Source of the DNA: Syntrophobacterales bacterium
Lineage (GTDB): Bacteria; Desulfobacterota; Syntrophia; Syntrophales; UBA5619
Reading direction: 5' to 3'
Assembly: GCA_019429105.1 (NCBI GenBank)
Contig: JAHYJE010000025.1
Span: forward strand, 1 to 50,234
Length of the DNA: 50,234 bases
Shown piece after piece: positions 33,664-41,047 of the stretch. The notes beneath the pieces were generated by a model, which did not search any database, had not been told where the DNA came from, and worked only from the letters and a program-made list of their open reading frames with translations. Every line of letters starts with the position of its first letter. Positions within the stretch are counted from its first letter, which is position 1. Position numbers and translations under genes: made by a program.

Positions 33664-36413
33664 AAAGTGAGATAGAAGAAATAATGGAAATGTTTGATAA
33701 GACAATTTCCGGAAATGATCCTCTTCCCGAAGAAATGATTTGCAATACCAATCCGGATGTCGAACAGCGCAGTCAATACCGGACAATTCTAAAGACTATC
33801 TTTGGTTACGATACGTTCTGGCCTCTTCAGGAAAAAGTTATTGCTCATATATTGGAGAAAAAGGACGCCTTGGTAGTAATGCCTACCGGGGGCGGCAAGT
33901 CCCTTTGTTATCAGATTCCAGGAATGATTTTTGAGGGACTGACGATCGTGGTTTCTCCTCTGATTTCCCTCATGAAAGACCAGGTGGACCAGTTGTGGGA
34001 AAATGGCGTTCCCGCCCTTTTTCTGAACAGCTCCCTGAGTATGGAGGAATACCGGGATAATGTGACAAGGCTCAGGGACAATTCCGTCAAATTCCTGTAC
34101 CTCTCCCCGGAAGCATTGCAGGCGACGCGAATGCTGGCCCTGCTGGCCGAGTTTAAGGTGGATTGCCTGGCCATTGACGAAGCCCATTGCATCTCCGAGT
34201 GGGGACACGATTTTCGCCCGGAATACCGGATGCTTGCCGATGCCCGCCGCGCTTTTCCCTCTGCCTGTTGCGTTGCGCTCACGGCCACGGCCACACCGCG
34301 CGTGCGGGCGGATATCAGGCAATTTCTCAATATCGACAAAAAGAGCGAGTACGTCGGTTCCTTCAACAGGCCGAATCTCTTTCTGGAAGTGGCGCCGAAG
34401 ACCGAGCCCCTCAAAAAGGCGCTGGCCTTGATCGAAAGATATCAAAACGAATCGGGAATAATTTACTGCGGCAGCCGTCGCCAGACGGAAGAACTCTACC
34501 GCATCCTTCTGGACAGGGGATATTCGGTGCGGCCCTACCATGCGGGTTTGTCGGATAAAGAACGTCGGGAGAACCAGGAACGCTTCAGCCGCGACGACAT
34601 CCGGATCATAGTAGCTACAATTGCCTTCGGCATGGGGATTAACAAACCCAATGTCCGGTTTGTTATCCACTATGATTTGCCCGCGAGCATCGACAACTAC
34701 TACCAGGAGATCGGCCGGGCCGGACGGGATGGCCTCCCTGCGCATTGTCTTCTTCTGTTCGGGTATGGCGATATTCAAAAAGTGAAGTTTTTTATCAGAC
34801 AAAAAAACGCTTCGGAACAACAGGTGAGCAATGTCCTTCTGAAAAATCTCATTGGGTTTGCTGAGACTCACCTCTGTCGGCGGATCCCCCTGTTGAATTA
34901 TTTTGGCGAAACCGATGGTCCGGACCGTTGTGATATGTGCGACAATTGCAGGACGAGGAAAACAGCAAAGGAATTAGACAATCTAAATGTTCCCGAGCAT
35001 ATGCGCCTCTCCGATTTGCATAAAGTGGAGAGGGGAGAAACGACCTTTTCCGGAAGGCTGGAAGTTGTAAAAAAAGACCGGGGAGATTCCTTAAACCAAA
35101 ATAAAAATGAGCTTATGCCGTCTGATGTGGTCCTTTTTGAAATGTTAAGGGAAAAACGCAAGGAAATCGCCAATCAGAAAAATGTTTACCCGTTTTTCAT
35201 TTTCTACGATCGTACCTTGATAGAAATGGCCACATATTACCCCGTTACTCGTGAAAGTTTATCGATGCTCTATGGGATGAGCAGCAGAAAATTGGAAGAA
35301 TACGCCGATACTTTTCTTGATATCATCAAAGAACATTGTGAAATAAATGATATACAGGAACAGCCAAAAATTGCGCCAATACCGGAATCAGCCTTCATGC
35401 CTTTGCACGAAAGCGGTTCAGACCGTCATCTTGTCACTGGCGAACTGTTTAATCAGAGTAAAAACATTAAACAACTGGGAGAAATTCTTAACATTCAGCA
35501 GGAAACGGTACTCAAGCATCTCTATCAGTGCCTCCGTGAAAAACATACCTTCCGTGAGAACGATTTTCTGATTGACTCCAAGTTGACGGGGGAACAGCAG
35601 CAAGCGGTGTTGCAGGCATTTGCCCGCCTGGGGACAGAGCGTCTTCGCCCTGTCTTTGAGGATTTGAAAGGGACGATTTCTTATAATGAGCTGCACCTCT
35701 TACGACTGTACCATTTATGCCGGGTGAACAATCGTCCGGTGAATCGCAAAGACTTTATCTGCCTGGCCGTATCCCGGAAATACGGCGGCTACTGTCTGGC
35801 GGGCAAGGCGTGGAATAGTGGAAAGGTCGGGGCATGGATTCGACCGGTAAGCAGCCGGGGCACCGGCGAACTTTCCAGGGAAGAGATAATTTTCGATAAC
35901 GGCGTGATCCCGAAATGCATGGATATCATCAGCATCGATGTTCAAGGCGTCAAGGAACATCCTTACCAGAAGGAAAATTTTCTGATTGGAGAAAAGAGTC
36001 CCTGTGCTTGGCAATGGAAATTGCCTTATTCGGCACTTCCCGATATGGCGGATGACGTAAGCGATCTCTGGATGACCGGTTTTCACGGTGTAACAGACAT
36101 GCATGACCGCGTGTCCGAAGAGGAGTTGAAAAAGGCTGCACCTCCTTCGCTATATCTGATCAAACCTGATTTTTTTACCCTGCTGGTGGCGGATGATCTT
36201 TTTGCAAGGAAAAAAGTTCGGGCCAGGTTCTCATACCGGGGAACAACTTACACCCTTTCGGTGACCGATCCCGTCATCGAAAAAACGTATCTCATGAAGC
36301 AGCGGGGCGAATACCCTTTGAGCGATCAGGAGATTTACCTGACAATCAGCATGGGGGAGCCATTCAATGGCTATTGCTACAAACTGATTGCCGCAGTGAT
36401 TACAATGGAATAG
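33660..36413 (+). CDS. RecQ-family helicase with long C-terminal extension (probable dual-OB domain)
   Basis: A 917-residue protein, about 300 longer than housekeeping RecQ. The helicase core has Walker A MPTGGGKSLCYQIPG near 74, DEAH in AIDEAHCISEWGHDFRPEY near 173, and motif VI EIGRAGRDG near 350. A zinc-binding segment (CDMCDNC near 424, with Cys near 404) follows. An HRDC-like domain lies around 485-565. A winged or HTH-like region lies around 585-690. The last 200 residues, from ICLAVSRKYGGYCLAGKAWN, resemble the dual-OB (DuOB) domain seen in DNA-processing and defence contexts; that assignment is from memory. The gene is coupled by ATGA to the Rad50-like ATPase and is 12 nt from the first DUF488 gene. 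It is not the only possible RecQ of the organism. The neighbours suggest a specialised role. Confidence 0.88.
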   Translation: MKSEIEEIMEMFDKTISGNDPLPEEMICNTNPDVEQRSQYRTILKTIFGYDTFWPLQEKVIAHILEKKDALVVMPTGGGKSLCYQIPGMIFEGLTIVVSPLISLMKDQVDQLWENGVPALFLNSSLSMEEYRDNVTRLRDNSVKFLYLSPEALQATRMLALLAEFKVDCLAIDEAHCISEWGHDFRPEYRMLADARRAFPSACCVALTATATPRVRADIRQFLNIDKKSEYVGSFNRPNLFLEVAPKTEPLKKALALIERYQNESGIIYCGSRRQTEELYRILLDRGYSVRPYHAGLSDKERRENQERFSRDDIRIIVATIAFGMGINKPNVRFVIHYDLPASIDNYYQEIGRAGRDGLPAHCLLLFGYGDIQKVKFFIRQKNASEQQVSNVLLKNLIGFAETHLCRRIPLLNYFGETDGPDRCDMCDNCRTRKTAKELDNLNVPEHMRLSDLHKVERGETTFSGRLEVVKKDRGDSLNQNKNELMPSDVVLFEMLREKRKEIANQKNVYPFFIFYDRTLIEMATYYPVTRESLSMLYGMSSRKLEEYADTFLDIIKEHCEINDIQEQPKIAPIPESAFMPLHESGSDRHLVTGELFNQSKNIKQLGEILNIQQETVLKHLYQCLREKHTFRENDFLIDSKLTGEQQQAVLQAFARLGTERLRPVFEDLKGTISYNELHLLRLYHLCRVNNRPVNRKDFICLAVSRKYGGYCLAGKAWNSGKVGAWIRPVSSRGTGELSREEIIFDNGVIPKCMDIISIDVQGVKEHPYQKENFLIGEKSPCAWQWKLPYSALPDMADDVSDLWMTGFHGVTDMHDRVSEEELKKAAPPSLYLIKPDFFTLLVADDLFARKKVRARFSYRGTTYTLSVTDPVIEKTYLMKQRGEYPLSDQEIYLTISMGEPFNGYCYKLIAAVITME

Positions 36414-36425
36414 TGAGGTTTATAA

Positions 36426-37010
36426 ATGCCTGAAATATTTACAATCGGCCATTCCGTCCATTCGCTTGAGCGCTTTCTTGAGCTGTTGAAAATGCACGAC
36501 ATCACGGCTGTATGCGACGTAAGATCGAGTCCCTGGAGCCGTTATACGCCCCATTTCAACCGCGAATCGCTGAAGGACGAACTGGCGAAGCAGCGCATCA
36601 GCTACATTTACCTGGGCCTGGAACTGGGGCCGCGCAGCGATGACCCGACCTGCTATGAAAAGGGCAAGGTGCAATACAAGCGCCTTGCCGACCGGGAAAT
36701 CTTTCAACGGGGGCTTGCCCGTCTGCGCAACGGGATGACTGCATACCGCATTGCGCTCTTGTGCGCTGAAAAGGAACCCCTCACCTGTCACCGGATGCTG
36801 TTGGTTTGTCGGTATTTGCGCGCTGATGATCTCGTTATCAGGCATATTCTCGAAGATGGCGCCATAGAGGACAACAGGGATTCCGAAGAGCGCCTGATGA
36901 AACTATTGAAAATCGATCCCGTCAACCTGATTTCAACAAGAGCGGAGCAAATCGAACGGGCCTATGACATACAGAGTGGAAAAATTGCCTACACCCTGGA
37001 GGAGGGGTGA
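36426..37010 (+). CDS. DUF488 protein (first of two)
   Basis: A 194-residue DUF488 protein. Family landmarks are FTIGHS at 5-10, VCDVRSSPWSRYTPHF at 29-44, and LLCAEKEPLTCHR at 111-123, with conserved Cys113 and the CHR motif. A C-terminal extension of about 50 residues ends SGKIAYTLEEG. The biochemical role of DUF488 is not established. The genes often sit near DNA repair or defence genes. It starts 12 nt after the RecQ stop, and its own stop lies 1 nt before the next DUF488 start. The two copies differ strongly, so they arose by old duplication, not by recent tandem copying. Confidence 0.85.
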   Translation: MPEIFTIGHSVHSLERFLELLKMHDITAVCDVRSSPWSRYTPHFNRESLKDELAKQRISYIYLGLELGPRSDDPTCYEKGKVQYKRLADREIFQRGLARLRNGMTAYRIALLCAEKEPLTCHRMLLVCRYLRADDLVIRHILEDGAIEDNRDSEERLMKLLKIDPVNLISTRAEQIERAYDIQSGKIAYTLEEG

Positions 37011-37011
37011 C

Positions 37012-37458
37012 ATGACGGACAAGATTACGGTATTTACGATAGGTTTTACAAAAAAGACGGCGGAGGAGTTTTTTACGCTGTTGATGAAGGCCGGCGTCAA
37101 GCGAGTGATCGATATCCGACTCAACAATGTCTCCCAACTGGCCGGGTTCGCCAAGCGGGAAGACCTGCGCTATTTCCTGCGGGCAATCGGCGGGATCGAT
37201 TATCTGCATCGTCCCGATTTGGCGCCGACGCAGCAGATACTTGATGAATTCAAGAAAAACAAGGGGAGCTGGCCGGATTACGAGCGGGATTTTCTGGCAT
37301 TGCTTCTTGCAAGAAAGGCCGAGCTGAACATAACCCCCGAACTGCTCGATGAGGGGTGCCTGTTGTGCAGCGAGGATAAGCCGCTCCACTGCCATCGCCG
37401 GCTCGTCGCCGAATATCTGCGGTCAAAGTGGGGAAACGTGGGGATCATTCACCTTTGA
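37012..37458 (+). CDS. DUF488 protein (second of two, shorter)
   Basis: A 148-residue protein from ATG 37012 (GGAGGGG just upstream; the longer frame from 36964 lies inside the previous gene and is rejected). It has VFTIGFTKKTAEEFF at the start, RVIDIRLNNVSQLAGF where the first copy has DVRSSPWSR, and LLCSEDKPLHCHRRLVAEYL at the end. It belongs to the branch with IDIRLN..S. The conserved C..E..P..CHR set is kept. It is the last gene of the RecQ module and ends 117 nt before lysS. Two different DUF488 branches side by side suggest a heterodimer or two linked steps, which is an inference. Confidence 0.85.
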   Translation: MTDKITVFTIGFTKKTAEEFFTLLMKAGVKRVIDIRLNNVSQLAGFAKREDLRYFLRAIGGIDYLHRPDLAPTQQILDEFKKNKGSWPDYERDFLALLLARKAELNITPELLDEGCLLCSEDKPLHCHRRLVAEYLRSKWGNVGIIHL

Positions 37459-37475
37459 ATTTTCAACCATGTAAA

Positions 37476-37494
37476 ATAAATCTGTCCCCTTTTT
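37476..37494 (-). repeat. Short REP-like GGGGACAGATTTAT motif
   Basis: On the minus strand the sequence reads AAAGGGGACAGATTTATTT. A near match (GGGGACGGGTTCAT) lies at 50095-50107 just before the group II intron. Such GGGGAC motifs are common debris of REP/IS200-like elements in related genomes (from memory). It lies between the RecQ module and lysS. Confidence 0.4.
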
Positions 37495-37508
37495 GCGTTA
37501 ATTCCTCC

Positions 37509-37550
37509 TTGACTAATTTCTTGTAAAAATGTAGTCAAATCCACTTTATA
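37509..37550 (+). promoter_or_regulatory. Candidate lysS promoter region with a dyad
   Basis: TTGACTA (37509-37515) and TAGTCAA (37532-37538) form a perfect 7-bp inverted repeat. A weak promoter, TTGTAA (37521-37526) with TTTATA (37545-37550) at 18-nt spacing, overlaps it and ends 24 nt before the lysS ATG. This is the only AT-rich gap in front of the envelope operon. Confidence 0.35.
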
Positions 37551-37574
37551 CCAAAACAGGACGATAGAGGGACT

Positions 37575-39077
37575 ATGGAAGAGGAAAATGAACTGCTGAA
37601 AAAACGTCGGGAAAAGGCCGACTTGCTGAAGAGAGATGGGATAGATCTCTATCCGAACGACGTTCAGGTTGCCAATAATTCGGAAGCAATCAAGGGACGT
37701 TTGGAAAATTTATCCGAAGAAGAGCTTGGTAAAATTGACGAACGCTTTACCCTTGCCGGGCGCATCATGGCCATCCGCGATTTCGGCAAGAGCGCCTTCG
37801 TCAGCATTCAGGACCGCAAGGGGCGAATCCAGGCCTTTCTGCGCAAAAACGCACTGGGGGAAAAGGGATTTTCACTTTTCAAGAAACTCGACGCCGGGGA
37901 CGTAGTCTGGATAGCGGGGCGAATTTTCAAGACCAAAACCGGCGAGTTATCGATAGACGTGGAGGAAAACGGCCTGCGCCTGCTTTCCAAATCGCTGCTG
38001 CCCTTGCCGGAGAAATGGCACGGTCTGACCGACGTGGAGATTCGCTACCGCCAGCGCCACCTTGATTTGATCGTCAACCCCGAGGTGCGCAAGGTGTTTC
38101 AGCAGCGCAGCCGCATTATCAGCCTGATTCGCCGGTTCATGGAGGAGCGTGATTTCCTGGAAGTCGAAACCCCGATGATGCAGCCCAAGGCGGGCGGCGC
38201 GGTGGCCCGACCGTTCAAAACCTTTCACAACGCGCTGGGGATGAATCTTTTTCTGAGAATAGCCCCGGAACTGTACCTGAAGCGCCTGATAACCGGCGGT
38301 TTGGAAAGGGTTTTCGAGATCAACCGCAATTTCCGGAACGAGGGAATCTCCACCTTTCACAACCCCGAATTCACGATGATGGAGTTCTATCAGGCCTACG
38401 CGACCTATGAGGAGCTGATGACGATGACGGAGGAACTGTTCGGCTGTATCGCCATGAACCTGTTTTCTTCGCTTCAGTTCAACTATCAGGGAAACGAGAT
38501 AAATCTGACGCCCCCCTGGCGGAGAATAACCGTTCGGGATGCCGTCCTCGAGATAGGCGGCGTCAAGCCGGAAATTCTTGACGATCCGGCGCTGATGGCC
38601 CAATATGCGGGGAAACTCGGCGTTCAGTTGCAAGCAAGCGACCCTCCCGGCAAGGTTTTGATGGCAATCTTTGACGAAACGGTGGAAAAAAGGCTGATTC
38701 AGCCCACCTTTGTCACCCATTACCCGGTGGAGGTCTCTCCTCTCTCCCGCCGGAACGTCGCGGATCCCTCCGTTACCGACCGCTTTGAACTCTACATCGC
38801 CGGCAGAGAAATCGCCAATGCCTTCTCGGAGTTGAACGACCCGGTCGATCAGCGCCAAAGGTTCGAGCAGCAGATCAAGGAGCGGGAGGCGGGCGATCTG
38901 GAGGCCCACGAAATGGATGAGGACTATATCGGCGCCCTTGAATACGGGATGCCGCCGACCGCTGGCGAGGGGATCGGCATTGACCGGCTGGTCATGCTGA
39001 TGACCGACTCCGCCTCCATCCGGGACGTGATTCTCTTTCCGCTTCTGCGAAGCAGGGAAGCCGCCAGGGAAGAATAA
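37575..39077 (+). CDS. lysS: Lysyl-tRNA synthetase, class II
   Basis: A 500-residue class II LysRS. The N-terminal OB-fold anticodon-binding domain (about 58-150) contains FTLAGRIMAIRDFGKSAFVS. The catalytic domain has motif 1 around EVETPMMQPKAGGAVARPF, motif 2 FEINRNFRNEGISTFHNPEF, and motif 3 GEGIGIDRLVML near 470. It charges tRNA-Lys in the cytoplasm. It begins the downstream operon, and its TAA overlaps the lolC ATG (TAATG). In related Desulfobacterota lysS precedes lolC in the same way (from memory). Confidence 0.97.
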   Translation: MEEENELLKKRREKADLLKRDGIDLYPNDVQVANNSEAIKGRLENLSEEELGKIDERFTLAGRIMAIRDFGKSAFVSIQDRKGRIQAFLRKNALGEKGFSLFKKLDAGDVVWIAGRIFKTKTGELSIDVEENGLRLLSKSLLPLPEKWHGLTDVEIRYRQRHLDLIVNPEVRKVFQQRSRIISLIRRFMEERDFLEVETPMMQPKAGGAVARPFKTFHNALGMNLFLRIAPELYLKRLITGGLERVFEINRNFRNEGISTFHNPEFTMMEFYQAYATYEELMTMTEELFGCIAMNLFSSLQFNYQGNEINLTPPWRRITVRDAVLEIGGVKPEILDDPALMAQYAGKLGVQLQASDPPGKVLMAIFDETVEKRLIQPTFVTHYPVEVSPLSRRNVADPSVTDRFELYIAGREIANAFSELNDPVDQRQRFEQQIKEREAGDLEAHEMDEDYIGALEYGMPPTAGEGIGIDRLVMLMTDSASIRDVILFPLLRSREAAREE

Positions 39078-40360
39078 TGATGAATTCCTACGAGCTTTTC
39101 ATAAGCCTGCGTTACCTCAGGGCAAGGCGAAAACAGGTATTTGTTTCCATCATAACATTTATCTCGGTCGCCGGAATCTTTCTCGGCGTTGCGGCCCTGA
39201 TCATCGTGCTTGCCGTCATGAACGGCTTCGAGACGGATCTGCGCAACAAGATTCTCGGCGTCAATTCCCATATCGTTGTTACGGACTACAGCGGCGGGAT
39301 GCAGAATTACCGGCAAATAATGGGCGATGTCGCCGCCATTCCGGGCGTCGAGGCGGCAACGCCTTTCATCTACAGTCAGGCCATGCTCAGAAAAGGAACC
39401 GCGACAACGGGGATCATTCTGCGCGGCCTGTCGCTGCAGGATGCGCTGAAGGTCATCAACATTGGAAAGATAAAAGAGGGCAGCCTGAAGGGTTTGGAAT
39501 CTGCAAGCAGACCAATAAGCGCCGCCCAAACGGGCCCGGCGCCCCGTCCCGGCATCGTCATCGGGCGCGAGCTGGCCAAAAACCTGGGGTTGTTCCTGAA
39601 TGATCAGGTTTTTGTCATTTCCCCTTCCGGCGTTTCCACGCCAATGGGAATGACGCCGCGGATGAAACCATTTGTCGTGGCGGGCATTTTTGAATCCGGA
39701 TTTTACGAATATGATTCGACCCTGGCCTATATCTCGCTTGAGGAGTGTCAGAATTTTCTGAACATGGGAGAGCTGGTGTCGGGGCTGGAGCTCCGGGTGA
39801 GCGACATCTACCAGGCCGGTCAGATTGCCCGGCAGATCGAGAAAAAACTGGGGTTCCGCTACTGGGCGCGCAACTGGATGGAGATGAACAAAAACCTCTT
39901 TTCGGCGCTGAAACTCGAAAAGCGGGTCATGTTCATCATCCTTTCGCTAATCGTGCTTGTGGCCGCTTTCAATATCATCAGCGCCCTGATCATGATCGTC
40001 ATGGAAAAGAATAAGGATATCGCGATTCTCAAGGCAATGGGCGCCACCCGGTCCGGCATCATGAAGATATTTATTTTTCAGGGGGTGATCGTCGGGGCGA
40101 TCGGCGCCTTGCTCGGCACGCTGGCGGGGCTTGCCGTTGCGCTCAATCTCGAGAAGATATCGCTGTTTGTCGAAAAACTCTTCGGCTTCAAGATCCTGCC
40201 GGGAGACGTTTACTATCTGAGCGAACTCCCCTCGCAGGTAAACTACGGCGATGTCGCCATCATTATTGTGGGGACATTGCTGATCAGTTTTCTGGCAACC
40301 ATTTACCCATCCTGGCGGGCATCCCGTCTGGCGCCGGCGGAGGCGCTCCGGTATGAATGA
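39077..40360 (+). CDS. lolC: Lipoprotein-releasing permease LolC/LolE
   Basis: A 427-residue inner-membrane protein of the LolC/E (MacB/FtsX) family. The first transmembrane segment (about 24-47, FVSIITFISVAGIFLGVAAL) is followed by a periplasmic domain of about 230 residues. Three further segments lie near 277-300, 325-350 and 385-405. The C-terminal ATIYPSWRASRLAPAEALRY tail is the family ending. A single LolC/E type protein with one LolD suggests a homodimeric LolF-like exporter rather than the E. coli LolCDE heterotrimer; this is inferred, because only one such gene is in view. It releases outer-membrane lipoproteins from the inner membrane to LolA. It begins within the lysS stop, and lolD follows 15 nt later. 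Confidence 0.92.
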   Translation: MMNSYELFISLRYLRARRKQVFVSIITFISVAGIFLGVAALIIVLAVMNGFETDLRNKILGVNSHIVVTDYSGGMQNYRQIMGDVAAIPGVEAATPFIYSQAMLRKGTATTGIILRGLSLQDALKVINIGKIKEGSLKGLESASRPISAAQTGPAPRPGIVIGRELAKNLGLFLNDQVFVISPSGVSTPMGMTPRMKPFVVAGIFESGFYEYDSTLAYISLEECQNFLNMGELVSGLELRVSDIYQAGQIARQIEKKLGFRYWARNWMEMNKNLFSALKLEKRVMFIILSLIVLVAAFNIISALIMIVMEKNKDIAILKAMGATRSGIMKIFIFQGVIVGAIGALLGTLAGLAVALNLEKISLFVEKLFGFKILPGDVYYLSELPSQVNYGDVAIIIVGTLLISFLATIYPSWRASRLAPAEALRYE

Positions 40361-40375
40361 GAAGTTATTAATTTT

Positions 40376-41047
40376 ATGATAGAAATCAAGAATCTGCAGA
40401 AAACATTTCTGCTGAACGGAAATAAAATTGAGGTGTTAAAGGGGATTGACCTGACGATTGCCGATGGTCAGTCGCTGGCAGTTGTGGGGGTGTCCGGCGC
40501 GGGCAAGAGCACCTTTCTGCATATCCTGGGAACGCTCGATCATCCGACCGGCGGAGAGGTGCTCTTTGACGGCGTTGATGTATTTTCCTGGCCGGAGAAA
40601 AAGCTTTCCGACTTCCGGAATGGCCGCATCGGTTTCGTGTTTCAATTCAACAATCTGCTTCCCGAATTCACCGCCCTCGAAAACGTCATGATGCCAGCCC
40701 TGATCCGGCGGATAGCGAGAAAAGAGGCAAAAGACAGGGCTGAGGCAATTCTTTCCGAGGTGGGACTCAGCAATCGCGTCCGGCATAAGCCGGGGGAACT
40801 CTCCGGAGGGGAGCAACAGCGGGTAGCCCTTGCCCGGGCGCTTATCCTCGAACCCAGAATACTCCTTGCGGATGAGCCGACCGGAAACCTTGACACGGAA
40901 ACCGGAAAAAGGATAGAAGACTCGCTCATTTCATTAAACAAGCGTAAAGGGATCACATTGATCGTGGTAACGCACAATACATCACTCGCCGATCGGATGT
41001 CGGAGAAGATCGGCCTCAGCGACGGGAGGATTCATAGCCGTGGTTAA
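40376..41047 (+). CDS. lolD: Lipoprotein-releasing ABC ATPase LolD
   Basis: A 223-residue ABC ATPase. Walker A is GVSGAGKST at 38-46, the Q-loop is in FVFQFNNLLPEFTALENV, the signature LSGGEQQR near 142-149, and Walker B ILLADEPTGNLD near 163. The last is the typical ending of the LolD/MacB branch. It powers the adjacent LolC. Its last 8 nt overlap the bamA GTG start. Confidence 0.95.
   Translation: MIEIKNLQKTFLLNGNKIEVLKGIDLTIADGQSLAVVGVSGAGKSTFLHILGTLDHPTGGEVLFDGVDVFSWPEKKLSDFRNGRIGFVFQFNNLLPEFTALENVMMPALIRRIARKEAKDRAEAILSEVGLSNRVRHKPGELSGGEQQRVALARALILEPRILLADEPTGNLDTETGKRIEDSLISLNKRKGITLIVVTHNTSLADRMSEKIGLSDGRIHSRG

Noticed and set aside
36964-37011. Longer start for the second DUF488 gene
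   Set aside because: It lies within the first DUF488 gene. ATG 37012 has a better ribosome site and matches the family start.
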